From the NCBI GenBank assembly GCA_046260765.1, contig JBHEOO010000001.1, forward strand, positions 62,001-126,000: a stretch of DNA of 64,000 nucleotides, in the 5' to 3' direction. How positions within the stretch are numbered: the stretch's first letter is position 1; each line of letters opens with the position of its first letter. The notes below the pieces were generated by a model. The model saw only the letters and a list, made by a program, of their open reading frames with translations. It was not told where the DNA came from and did not search any database. Made by a program: the position numbers and the translations under genes. Shown one piece after another: positions 17,166 through 26,166 of this stretch. The DNA comes from Chromatocurvus sp046260765 (GTDB taxonomy: Bacteria > Pseudomonadota > Gammaproteobacteria > Pseudomonadales > Halieaceae).

Positions 17166-18398
17166 ATGCTGGAGTCTTACGTTACACACCTTGAATGCTC
17201 ACTCACCGGAAAGCGCTACGCTGCCGGTGAGATCCATGGCCTTTCCGAGGCCGGACGCCCGCTTCTGGTGCGCTACGATCTTGAAGCGCTGGCAAGAGAG
17301 GTATCGCGCGACAGCATTGCCGCGTCCACCGCGCCCGGTTTCTGGCGCTATGCACCGTTCCTACCCGTGCGTCATGCAGAGAACCGCATATCGCTCGGCG
17401 AGGTCATGACGCCGCTCCTGTCTCTGCGACAGTCCGCGGCGGGACTGGGCGCGCTGCCGGACAGGGTGCTGGTCAAGGACGAGGGGCGGTTGCCCACAGG
17501 ATCCTTCAAGGCCCGGGGTCTGTGCCTGGCCGTGTCCATGGCGAAGGAACTCAGGCTGGAGCATCTGGCAATTCCCACCAATGGCAACGCTGGCGCCGCG
17601 ATGGCCGCTTATGCGTCCCGGGCTGGTCTGCGCTCAACGGTTCTGTGCCCGGACGACACCCCCGACATCAATATCCGCGAGATACAGGCGCAGGGCGGAG
17701 AGACCTGGATGGTCAATGGATTGATCAACGACTGTGGCCGTCTGGTCGGCGAAGGCAAGACGCGTTTCAACTGGTTTGATGTCTCCACGCTCAAAGAGCC
17801 GTACCGCATTGAAGGCAAGAAGACCATGGGTTACGAGCTCGCCGAGCAGCTGGGCTGGAAACTGCCGGACGTCATTTTCTATCCCACGGGGGGTGGCACG
17901 GGTCTCATCGGCATGTGGAAGGCGTTCGCCGAACTCAAGGCGATGGGCTGGATCGACGGCCCGTTGCCACGCATGGTGGCGGTGCAGGCCAGCGGCTGCG
18001 CGCCGATTGTTAAAGCCTGGGAGGCCGGCGACGAGCACGCGCCGGTATGGCAGGACGCGCACACGGTCGCCGCCGGGATTCGCGTACCCGTTGCTGTCGG
18101 CGACTTTCTCATCATTCGTGCGGTCCGTGAGTCCGGCGGCTTCTGCATGGCGCTGGATGACGATGTCATTATGGCAGCCCGCGATCGCATCGCGCGGGAA
18201 GAGGGCCTGTTACTGTGCCCGGAGGGTGCGGCAACCGCGGCAGCCTGTGCGCGGGCGCTGCGAGAAAACCTGATCAGCGATACCGACCAGGTGGTGCTCT
18301 GGAACTGTGCCACCGGATTGAAGTATCCGCTGCCGCCGGTGGACAGGCGTCTCGACTGTCATGCCGATGACCCGCTCGAGGCACTGGCGTCCTTGTGA
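17166..18398 (+). CDS. threonine synthase-like PLP-dependent enzyme
   Basis: The 410-residue fold-type II PLP enzyme has Lys115 in LPTGSFKARG as the cofactor lysine, an asparagine loop IPTNGNAGAAMAAYA, and the phosphate-binding glycine loop YPTGGGTGLIGMWKAF. The N-terminal LECSLTGKRYAAGEIHGL is typical of the stand-alone threonine synthase paralogues of proteobacteria, which often differ from the pathway ThrC. The substrate is therefore uncertain: O-phosphohomoserine to threonine is the family assignment, but beta-replacement or lyase activity is possible. No thrA or thrB is nearby. Confidence 0.85.
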   Translation: MLESYVTHLECSLTGKRYAAGEIHGLSEAGRPLLVRYDLEALAREVSRDSIAASTAPGFWRYAPFLPVRHAENRISLGEVMTPLLSLRQSAAGLGALPDRVLVKDEGRLPTGSFKARGLCLAVSMAKELRLEHLAIPTNGNAGAAMAAYASRAGLRSTVLCPDDTPDINIREIQAQGGETWMVNGLINDCGRLVGEGKTRFNWFDVSTLKEPYRIEGKKTMGYELAEQLGWKLPDVIFYPTGGGTGLIGMWKAFAELKAMGWIDGPLPRMVAVQASGCAPIVKAWEAGDEHAPVWQDAHTVAAGIRVPVAVGDFLIIRAVRESGGFCMALDDDVIMAARDRIAREEGLLLCPEGAATAAACARALRENLISDTDQVVLWNCATGLKYPLPPVDRRLDCHADDPLEALASL

Positions 18399-18399
18399 T

Positions 18400-18440
18400 G
18401 CGCTGTTGTCCTGGTAGGGCGCTGTGTTGTCCGGGTGGGG
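18400..18440. repeat. imperfect tandem duplication between convergent genes
   Basis: GCGCTGTTGTCCTGGTAGG (18400-18418) is followed by a near copy with small insertions (18419-18440). It fills much of the gap between the threonine synthase-like gene and the TVP38-oxidoreductase gene. No clear hairpin terminator is visible there. Confidence 0.5.
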
Positions 18441-18467
18441 CGACGGCCGCGAGCAAGCTTAATGTGC

Positions 18468-20666
18468 TTACCGCTGCCAGCGGTGGAATCGTTCCACCAG
18501 TCTGAGCAGCCCCTGAGGCGCATGAGCCTTCTTCCACTCGCCCGCGGCGAACTTGTTGGCCTCGGCCATGGTCGGGTAGATGTGTATCGTGCCGAGAATT
18601 TTGTTCAGCCCGAGCCCGTGCTTCATTGCCAGTACGTACTCGGCAAGCAGGTCACCGGCGTGGCTGCCGACGATGGTAACGCCGAGAATCCTGTCTGAAC
18701 CGGGTGCGGTCAGCACTTTCACGAAGCCTTCCGCGTTGCCGTCGGCGATGGCGCGATCGAGGTCGTCGATGCCGTATACCGTCACCTCGTGTCGCACGTT
18801 GCGCTCTTTTGCATCCTGCTCATTAAGACCCACGCGGGCGACTTCCGGACTGGTAAACGTCGCCCATGGAATGACCGAATAGTCGACTTTGAACTTTTTC
18901 AGTCGCCCGAACAAGGAGTTGACCGCGGCGTACCAGGCCTGGTGTGCGGCGGTATGCGTGAACTGGAAGGGACCGGCGACGTCGCCGACCGCATAAATAT
19001 TTGGCAGTCGCGTCTGCAGATACTCGTTCAGCGAAAGCGTGCCCTTGGCATCAGTATCGATGCCAAGGGCTTCCAGGCCCATGCCCTCGGTATTGGGTTT
19101 GCGGCCGATGGCGATGAGCACCTTGTCGAACTCGATGCGAACGGAACTGTCGTCGTGCACGGCGTAGAGAACGTTGCTGCCATCTTCCACAGCAAAACGC
19201 TCGGCCTTATGCGCGAGCATCAGGTTGACCCCGTCGCGTTGCAGCGCATCCGCTACCAGCTTCGCCGCATCTTCATCCTCCCGCGGCAGAATGCGTGGCA
19301 GCATCTCGATCTGTGTGACGGCAGAGCCAAGCCGTGAAAACGCCTGAGCCAGCTCGCAGCCAATCGGACCGCCGCCGAGGATGAGCATTCGACCGGGATT
19401 TTCGCGCAGCTGCCACAGCGTCTCTGTGGTCAGGTAGTCGATCTGCTCGAGCCCCGGAAAGGGCGGCACCAGCGGGCCCGCACCAGAGGCGATGACAATG
19501 TTGCGGGTTGTCAGCGTGTGGACACCATCGTCGCCGCTTATCTCCACCTCCCAGGGCGTGAGCAGGCGCGCGGTTCCCTGGCGGCAGTCCACCCCCAGCG
19601 CCGTGTAGCGCTCGACGGAATCATGCGGCTCTATTTTTGCGATGACTGACTGAATGCGCTCCATGGTCGCCGCAAAATCCACCTCGGGCTGCAGCTGATG
19701 CAGTCCGTAGCGAGGGCTGTGCCGCGCAAGCGAGGCCACCTCGGCGCTTTTAATCAGCGCCTTGGAGGGCACGCAGCCGGTATTCAGGCAGTCCCCGCCC
19801 ATGCGGTCCTTCTCCACCAGTGTGACGCTGGCCTTGACGGTGGCGGCGATATAGGCGCTCACCAGACCGGCGGACCCCGCGCCAATCACAATGAGATTGC
19901 GGTCAAAATGCGACGGTTTTTTCCATCCCCTGTAAAGCCGGGCGCGCTGCAGCGGCCGTACGATGGCGCGGGCAATCCAGGGCAGCAGGCCCAGCAGGGC
20001 AAAGGCGACAAGCAGGTCCACAGACAGGATATCGCTGGTGCTTTCCAGCTGGGCAACCTGCGTCCCTGCATTGATGTAGACCGCGGTGCCGGCGAGCATG
20101 CCGAGCTGGCTGACCCAGTAAAACGTCCAGGTGCGTAGCGGCGTCAGCGCCATCACCACGTTGATGAGGAAGAACGGAAACACCGGGATGAGGCGCAGGG
20201 TAAACAGGTAGAAGGCCCCATCCTTCTCGACGCCATCGTTGACGGTTTTCAGTTGCGCGCCGAAACGGCGCTGCACCGTGTCGCGGAAGAGGAAGCGCGC
20301 TACCAGAAACGCCAGCGTTGCGCCGATGGCCGACGCGAATGACACCAGTACAAGACCTGCGGTGAAGCCGAAGATGGCGCCGGCCGCCAGCGTCATGATG
20401 GTCGCACCGGGGATAGAGAGGGCGACAACGCCGATATAGATCACCAGAAACATCGCCCAGCTGAGCAGCGTGTTATCCGCGTAGTAGGCGTGGATGGTTC
20501 CCAGCTGCTGCTGCAGGTAATCGAGGCTCAGGTAACGTCCGAGGTCGAGCACGATGTAGGCCGCGATGGCGGCGGCGATGACGCTGGCGATAAGCAGTTT
20601 CTTGATGATCGGTTGCAAGAGGGGGGCGTCCTTCTGATCGGTGGCGGTTGATGTCCTGATACGCAT
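18468..20666 (-). CDS. TVP38/TMEM64 membrane domain fused to a pyridine nucleotide-disulfide oxidoreductase
   Basis: The 732-residue protein starts at the ATG 20666. Residues about 20-230 hold several transmembrane helices with the TVP38/DedA-like (VTT) signature (IPGATIMTLAAGAIFG and FRLIPVFPFFLIN-like pattern). Residues about 255-732 are a full FAD/NAD(P) disulfide oxidoreductase related to mercuric reductase and lipoamide dehydrogenase: FAD motif VIGAGSAGLVSA, redox pair in GGDCLNTGCVPSK, NAD motif LGGGPIGCELAQAF, and C-terminal HIYPTMAEANK. The fusion occurs in other proteobacteria. The substrate is unknown; no mer genes or C-terminal Cys pair is present. It is divergent from the RND efflux operon. 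Confidence 0.9.
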   Translation of the reverse strand: MRIRTSTATDQKDAPLLQPIIKKLLIASVIAAAIAAYIVLDLGRYLSLDYLQQQLGTIHAYYADNTLLSWAMFLVIYIGVVALSIPGATIMTLAAGAIFGFTAGLVLVSFASAIGATLAFLVARFLFRDTVQRRFGAQLKTVNDGVEKDGAFYLFTLRLIPVFPFFLINVVMALTPLRTWTFYWVSQLGMLAGTAVYINAGTQVAQLESTSDILSVDLLVAFALLGLLPWIARAIVRPLQRARLYRGWKKPSHFDRNLIVIGAGSAGLVSAYIAATVKASVTLVEKDRMGGDCLNTGCVPSKALIKSAEVASLARHSPRYGLHQLQPEVDFAATMERIQSVIAKIEPHDSVERYTALGVDCRQGTARLLTPWEVEISGDDGVHTLTTRNIVIASGAGPLVPPFPGLEQIDYLTTETLWQLRENPGRMLILGGGPIGCELAQAFSRLGSAVTQIEMLPRILPREDEDAAKLVADALQRDGVNLMLAHKAERFAVEDGSNVLYAVHDDSSVRIEFDKVLIAIGRKPNTEGMGLEALGIDTDAKGTLSLNEYLQTRLPNIYAVGDVAGPFQFTHTAAHQAWYAAVNSLFGRLKKFKVDYSVIPWATFTSPEVARVGLNEQDAKERNVRHEVTVYGIDDLDRAIADGNAEGFVKVLTAPGSDRILGVTIVGSHAGDLLAEYVLAMKHGLGLNKILGTIHIYPTMAEANKFAAGEWKKAHAPQGLLRLVERFHRWQR

Positions 20667-20738
20667 GTAGAGATGCCCGCAGATGGCAGACGTTACAGAA
20701 AACTGTTCCACGCATCATTAACAGAATCTGACGCCTGT

Positions 20739-20778
20739 CTAGCCGCGGATTGCTCAGACTAGCCGCGAATTGCTCAGA
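20739..20778. repeat. two 20-base direct repeats in a divergent promoter region
   Basis: CTAGCCGCGGATTGCTCAGA at 20739-20758 is repeated with one mismatch at 20759-20778, and an ATTGCTCA fragment follows. The repeats lie between the TVP38-oxidoreductase gene and the RND operon. They could be operator sites or a simple duplication; no repressor gene is adjacent. Confidence 0.65.
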
Positions 20779-20893
20779 TTGCTCAAGGTTTTTCAACATT
20801 GGTTCGTTGCGCTGGGCCGAGTATCATCACGCGGGGCGGGCGCAGGGGCGCTGCCGTCCCCATTCACGCGATATAACGAGTCGCCGGTAAATC

Positions 20894-22021
20894 ATGAAAA
20901 AGTTTCTGTTCGCTCCCCGCATGTGGGTCATCCTGCTGGCAACACTCCTGGTTTTTGGTGGTCTGTTTGCCATGCAGTGGTATGGCAGCAAAATGATGAA
21001 TCAGGCCATGGACAATCGTCCACGGGATACCGTCACGATCAGTGCGGCGCAGGCGGAGAGTGTCAGCTGGCAGTCCACCGTGGCCGCCGTGGGCACACTG
21101 TCGCCGATCAATGGGGCGGCGCTGGCAACCGAGGTCTCCGGCATCGTCGAGCGGATATTCTTTGACAACGGTGAGTCGGTCTCGGCTGGCGATGTGATTC
21201 TGGAACTGCGCACGGCCCCGGACCGGGCCGAGCTGAAAGCACTTGAGGCTGCTGCCGAGCTTGCGAGGCTGGAGTCTGAGCGCGCAAAGTCTCTGGTTGA
21301 TGAGCGCAATATTTCCCGCTCTGAACTCGATCGACGTGCGACGGAACTCGACCAGGCACTGGCCCAGGTGAGCGCGCAGGAGGCGCGCATCGAGCAGAAG
21401 CGCCTGCGGGCCCCGTTTGACGGACGCCTGGGTATCCGGCGCTATAACGTTGGCGATTACGTGGTTGCCGGCGACACCGTTATCGAGCTGCAGTCGCTGG
21501 ATCGCCTGTATGTTGATCTGACGCTGCCCGACCGCTATAGCGGTCGCGTTGAGCCCGGTATGGAGATTGAGCTACTGGTGCCCGCTCTCGTTGAAACCGC
21601 GTACCCGGCGATCATTAATGCGGTAGCGCCGACCGTGGCTACAGAGACGCGAAACTTTGCGCTGCAGGCCATCGTGGAGAACGTCGACGGCGTCCTCAGG
21701 TCAGGCATGTTTGCGCGTCTGACCCTGCCGCTGGGCGAACCGACGGAGCAGATTGTGGTGCCGGCAAGCGCTATTTCCTATCGTCCCTACGGCAATTCCG
21801 TCTTTGTGGTGGAAGACGCCGAGGGCACACAAACCGTATCGCAACGCTTTGTCACTCTGGGTGGCAGTCGCGGCGATTTGATTGCGGTGGTCGAGGGGCT
21901 GCAGGCGGGCGAAACCGTGGCCACCAGCGGCCTCCTGAAGCTGGGGTCCGGGGTGCCTGTGAAGATCGACAATTCGATTGAGCCCAACGCCAGCGAACGG
22001 CCGACACCGGATAACGCCTGA
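20894..22021 (+). CDS. RND efflux periplasmic adaptor (membrane fusion protein)
   Basis: The 375-residue protein has an N-terminal membrane/signal segment (about 9-26), a first lipoyl/barrel-sandwich half (GTLSPINGAALATEVSGIV), a short alpha-helical hairpin (about 115-165, LVDERNISRSELDRRATEL), the second lipoyl half with RAPFDGRLGIRRYNVGDYV, then beta-barrel and membrane-proximal domains. This is the MexA/AcrA-type adaptor order. There is no lipobox, so it is anchored by its N-terminal helix. It is followed one base later by the pump gene, so translation is probably coupled. It likely bridges the pump and a TolC-like channel that is not encoded nearby. Confidence 0.93.
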   Translation: MKKFLFAPRMWVILLATLLVFGGLFAMQWYGSKMMNQAMDNRPRDTVTISAAQAESVSWQSTVAAVGTLSPINGAALATEVSGIVERIFFDNGESVSAGDVILELRTAPDRAELKALEAAAELARLESERAKSLVDERNISRSELDRRATELDQALAQVSAQEARIEQKRLRAPFDGRLGIRRYNVGDYVVAGDTVIELQSLDRLYVDLTLPDRYSGRVEPGMEIELLVPALVETAYPAIINAVAPTVATETRNFALQAIVENVDGVLRSGMFARLTLPLGEPTEQIVVPASAISYRPYGNSVFVVEDAEGTQTVSQRFVTLGGSRGDLIAVVEGLQAGETVATSGLLKLGSGVPVKIDNSIEPNASERPTPDNA

Positions 22022-22022
22022 T

Positions 22023-25000
22023 ATGGCATTCACCGACATCTTTATCCGCAAGCCGGTCCTGGCGAGCGTGGTCAGCCTGTTTCTGCTGCTGCTCGGTCTG
22101 CGCGCGGCGGTTGACCTGAATGTGCGGGAGTATCCGCTCATTGAGAATGCCATCATCACGGTCTCGACAACCTATACCGGTGCAGACGCCGAGCTTGTCA
22201 AAGGCTTCATCACAACGCCGCTGGAACGGGAGATCGCAACGGCAGAGGACATTGACTACCTGACCTCCAACAGTAGTCCCGGCATCAGTATCATCACGGC
22301 CCACGTGCGCACGGGCGCCAACCCCGACCAGGTGCTCACCCAGATTGTGACCAAGGTCAACAAGCTGCGCAATCAGCTACCGGAAGATTCCGAAGACCCG
22401 GTGCTGAACCTCGAAGTCGGGGAGCAGGTTGGAACGATGTACCTGTCGTTCTTCAGCGACGTGCTGCCGGTCAATCGCGTGGCGGATTACGTGATTCGCG
22501 AGGTGGAACCCAAGCTGTCGACGCTGCCCGGCGTGCAGCGGGCCAGTGCTGACACCACCGCCATCTTTGCCATGCGCATCTGGCTGGATCAGGAGCAGAT
22601 GACAGCGCTTGGGGTGACCGCGAGCGATGTACGCGCGGCGCTGCTGGAGAACAACGTGCTGTCCGCGGTGGGCTCCACCAAGGGCTCGATGGTGCAGATC
22701 AACTTCAAGGCGGAGACCGACCTGAGCAGTGTCGATGCGTTCCGCGAGCTGGTACTGCGGGAGAAAGATGGCGCCATTGTGCGACTCGGTGATGTCGCCG
22801 AAGTCGAGCTTGGCACCGAGGGTTACGACACATCCAGCATGGTCATTGACCAGGAAGCGGTCTTCGTTCCGATCAACGTGGCGACGGATGCCAATGCGCT
22901 GGAGGTGATTGCGGGCGTGCGTGAGGTGTTTGAAAACGATATCAGACCGCGCCTTCCGGAGGGTATGGAGGCGTCCATCAACTACGATGCGACGGTCTAC
23001 ATCGAGAACGCGATCAGCGATGTGCAGGCCACCATTGTCGAGGCGATGATTATCGTTATCGTGGTCATCTTCCTGTTCCTGGGTTCACTGCGCTCGGTGC
23101 TGATCCCTGCGGTTGCCGTGCCGCTGTCATTGATCGGCGGCATGTTCCTGATGCTGCTCATGGGCTTCAGTATCAACCTGCTGACCCTGCTGGCCATCGT
23201 GCTCGCCATCGGTATTGTGGTTGACGACGCGATTATCGTGCTGGAGAACATCCATCGGCACGTGGAGCACGGGATGACGCCGATGGATGCAGCATTGAAG
23301 GGCGCGCGGGAGCTGGCCTGGCCGGTTGTCGCGATGACAACCACGCTCATTGCCGTGTATCTGCCTATCGGGTTTATCGGTGGGCTCACGGGTACGCTGT
23401 TCACGGAGTTTGCTTTCACGCTGGCCGGGGCGGTGCTGATTTCAGGTGTGGTGGCCCTGACCCTGTCGCCCATGATGTGCGCAAAGCTCCTGCCGGCGGA
23501 TGCCGGCGACAACGACAACCGTCTTGAGCACTGGCTTGATGCGCGTTTTGAGGCCCTGCGGCGAGTCTATCAGCGTGATCTGGATCGTGTGCTGGATGAT
23601 CGCGGCGGCGTCATGGTGTTTGGCGCAATCATCCTGGCCTCCTGCTACTTTTTGTTTGTCAGGTCCCCGGCGGAGCTGGCGCCGGAGGAGGATCTTGGGC
23701 TGATTTTCTATCTCGCCGAAGCCGATCCCTATGTCACCCTCGAGTATATGGAAAAATACACGGAAGCGCTGGGACGGATCAGTCGGGACACGCCGGAAAT
23801 AGAATTGAACTTCCTGTTCAATGGACAGAGCACGGACGGTCCCGGCTCCAGCAACGGTGCCTTCGGCGGGTTCATTTTTACACCCTGGGCACAGCGCGAA
23901 CGCAGTGCGACCGAGGTCCTGAACGAAACCATTCAGCCTGCCGTCAACGGCATCGCCGGACTGCAGGTAACCGCGGTCAATCCGCCGCCCCTGCCATCGC
24001 CGGGCGTACTGCCGGTAGAGTTCGTCATCAAGAGCACGCTGGATTATTCCGTGCTGTATGACAGTGCTTCCGAGGTGCTGAAGCGCGCTCGCGAGAGTGG
24101 CAAGTTCATATTCATCGACCAGAATCTGCAGCTGGACCAGCCGCGACAGCGCATAAGCATCGATCGCGAGAAGGCAGCGTTGCTCGGCGTCGACATGCAG
24201 ACCCTGAGCGATGACGTGAGCTCCCTGTTATCCGGCGCGTTTATCGGACGCTTTTCCATGCAGGATCGGTCCTACAAGGTTATTCCGCAGATACGTCGTG
24301 ACCAGCGCCTGAATCCGGATGATCTGTATGACTACTATACGCGCACCGGCAGCGGTGACCTCATTCCACTCAGCACCTTGGTGACGCTGGAGGGCGATGT
24401 TGTCCCGAGGTCCCTGAAGAGCTTCCAGCAGCTGAATTCAGTCACGCTTCAGGGAATACCCCGTCCCGGTGTGCCACTGGGCGATGCTCTCTCGACGCTC
24501 GAATCCATCGCCGCTGATGTCCTTACCCGGGAATACAGCCTCGATTACTCCGGCCAGAGCCGTCAGTTCAAGACCGAGGGCAGCGCCCTGGTGACGACAC
24601 TTTTCTTTGCCCTGGTTATTATCTACCTGGTGCTTGCGGCGCAGTTCGAGTCCTTCCGGGACCCGCTCATCATGCTGGTCACGGTGCCCATGTCCATCAG
24701 TGGGGCACTGCTGTGCCTGAACGTCCTGGCACTGTTCCAGGTTAACGGTGCGACGCTGAACATCTACACGCAGGTTGGCCTGGTGACGCTGATCGGCGTG
24801 ATCTCTAAACACGGCATTCTCATTGTGGAGTTCGCCAATCGCCTGCAGGAAGAGGGAATGGCAAAGCGCGAGGCGATTGAAGAGGCCGCATCCGTGCGCC
24901 TGCGTCCGGTACTGATGACAACGGCAGCGCTGGTGCTGGCGATGCTGCCCCTGTTGATGGCCGATGGCCCCGGCGCCGCCGCGCGTTTTTCCATGGGCCT

Positions 25001-25121
25001 GGTGATTGCCTCTGGCATGACCATTGGTACGCTGTTCACGCTATATGTGTTGCCGGCCGTTTACATGTATCTCGGGCGGGATCTCGCCGCCGCGCGGGGA
25101 GTCAAGGCAGCGACAGCCTGA
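22023..25121 (+). CDS. RND family efflux pump, inner-membrane subunit (AcrB/MexB-like)
   Basis: The 1032-residue protein begins MAFTDIFIRKPVLASVVSL, the typical N-terminus of the MdtB/AcrB-like pumps, at the ATG 22023. The twelve helices, two large periplasmic loops, and the proton-relay region GIVVDDAIIVLENI in helix 4 (with the paired aspartates) are visible, as is the helix 10/11 region GVISKHGILIVEFANRLQ. It should export hydrophobic or amphipathic compounds using the proton gradient, with the upstream adaptor. The gene is convergent with the threonine ammonia-lyase gene; only 4 bases separate the stops. Confidence 0.95.
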   Translation: MAFTDIFIRKPVLASVVSLFLLLLGLRAAVDLNVREYPLIENAIITVSTTYTGADAELVKGFITTPLEREIATAEDIDYLTSNSSPGISIITAHVRTGANPDQVLTQIVTKVNKLRNQLPEDSEDPVLNLEVGEQVGTMYLSFFSDVLPVNRVADYVIREVEPKLSTLPGVQRASADTTAIFAMRIWLDQEQMTALGVTASDVRAALLENNVLSAVGSTKGSMVQINFKAETDLSSVDAFRELVLREKDGAIVRLGDVAEVELGTEGYDTSSMVIDQEAVFVPINVATDANALEVIAGVREVFENDIRPRLPEGMEASINYDATVYIENAISDVQATIVEAMIIVIVVIFLFLGSLRSVLIPAVAVPLSLIGGMFLMLLMGFSINLLTLLAIVLAIGIVVDDAIIVLENIHRHVEHGMTPMDAALKGARELAWPVVAMTTTLIAVYLPIGFIGGLTGTLFTEFAFTLAGAVLISGVVALTLSPMMCAKLLPADAGDNDNRLEHWLDARFEALRRVYQRDLDRVLDDRGGVMVFGAIILASCYFLFVRSPAELAPEEDLGLIFYLAEADPYVTLEYMEKYTEALGRISRDTPEIELNFLFNGQSTDGPGSSNGAFGGFIFTPWAQRERSATEVLNETIQPAVNGIAGLQVTAVNPPPLPSPGVLPVEFVIKSTLDYSVLYDSASEVLKRARESGKFIFIDQNLQLDQPRQRISIDREKAALLGVDMQTLSDDVSSLLSGAFIGRFSMQDRSYKVIPQIRRDQRLNPDDLYDYYTRTGSGDLIPLSTLVTLEGDVVPRSLKSFQQLNSVTLQGIPRPGVPLGDALSTLESIAADVLTREYSLDYSGQSRQFKTEGSALVTTLFFALVIIYLVLAAQFESFRDPLIMLVTVPMSISGALLCLNVLALFQVNGATLNIYTQVGLVTLIGVISKHGILIVEFANRLQEEGMAKREAIEEAASVRLRPVLMTTAALVLAMLPLLMADGPGAAARFSMGLVIASGMTIGTLFTLYVLPAVYMYLGRDLAAARGVKAATA

Positions 25122-25125
25122 GCAA

Positions 25126-26100
25126 TCATTGCTCTGTGATGATCGATGCATATAGCAGGGGGTCAACGTTGCCGCCGGAAATCACGACCCCCGTGTTGCG
25201 GTCCGCAGCGTCGACCCTGCCGTGCAGCAGCGCCGCGAGCGCAACGGCTCCGCCAGGTTCTATCACCAGCTTCAGGTGGTGAAACGCAAAACGCAGGGTC
25301 TCACGAACCTCGGCGTCAGACACTGAAAGCCCCCCGGCAAGCAGGCGTCTGTTGATGCTGAAGGTCAGTTCGCCCGGTGTCGGCGTCTGCAGTGCGTCGC
25401 AGATGGATCTCGCTTCAGCTGCATTTTGTTCGCGCTGCCCGCTGGCGAGTGATCGGGCGGTGTCATCGAAGGCTTCCGGTTCCACGCTATAAATGGCGGT
25501 GTCCGGGGATGCCTCAGAGAATGCCGTGGCAATTCCGCTCACCAGCCCACCGCCGCTGCAGCACACCAATAGCTGCGTCAGCTGAATGCCACGTTCTTTG
25601 ATCTGTTCGAGAATCTCGAGCCCCGCGGTGCCCTGCCCGGCGATGATATCCGGGTCATCATACGAGGGGACCAGTGCGGCGCCGGTTTCTGCCGCTATCG
25701 CGCGTGCGATATCTTCGCGACTCTCACGGTATCGATCATATTCGACCACCCTGGCGCCAAAGCGCCGGGTGTTATCTGCCTTGATGACGGGGGCATCTGC
25801 CGGCATGACGATGGTGGCGGGGATGCCCAGTATCTGCGCAGCCGCCGCAACGCCCTGGGCATGGTTGCCTGATGACCAGGCGACAACGCCGGCTTTGCGC
25901 TCCTGTGCCGTGAGCTGGGACAGGCGGTTGTAGGCACCGCGGAACTTGAAGGATCCGGTGCGCTGAAGGTTTTCTGCCTTGAGAAACACGCGCCCGCCGA
26001 CTCTGGCATTCAGTTCGCTGCTCTCCAACAGCGGTGTAACCACGGCGTGATCGCGCAGCCGGTCCTGCGCGAGCTTTATGTGTGCGGGGGTGACGTCCAT
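25126..26100 (-). CDS. threonine/serine ammonia-lyase (catabolic threonine dehydratase-like)
   Basis: The 324-residue PLP enzyme has cofactor Lys52 in RTGSFKFRGAYNRLS, the SSGNHAQGVAAAA asparagine loop and the glycine-rich phosphate loop CCSGGGLVSGIATAF. It lacks the C-terminal ACT regulatory domains of IlvA and so resembles the short catabolic TdcB-like or serine racemase/dehydratase group. It likely converts threonine to 2-oxobutyrate and ammonia. AAAGGA lies upstream of the ATG at 26100. It is the last gene of the lysine-type catabolic operon; its 2-oxoacid product could feed the E1 enzyme encoded 66 bases upstream. Confidence 0.88.
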   Translation of the reverse strand: MDVTPAHIKLAQDRLRDHAVVTPLLESSELNARVGGRVFLKAENLQRTGSFKFRGAYNRLSQLTAQERKAGVVAWSSGNHAQGVAAAAQILGIPATIVMPADAPVIKADNTRRFGARVVEYDRYRESREDIARAIAAETGAALVPSYDDPDIIAGQGTAGLEILEQIKERGIQLTQLLVCCSGGGLVSGIATAFSEASPDTAIYSVEPEAFDDTARSLASGQREQNAAEARSICDALQTPTPGELTFSINRRLLAGGLSVSDAEVRETLRFAFHHLKLVIEPGGAVALAALLHGRVDAADRNTGVVISGGNVDPLLYASIITEQ

Positions 26101-26166
26101 GAAGCGATCCTTTCAGGTATGTGTTCTTTGCGGCTGTCTCACGCCACGCCGCATGAGACGCTGACA

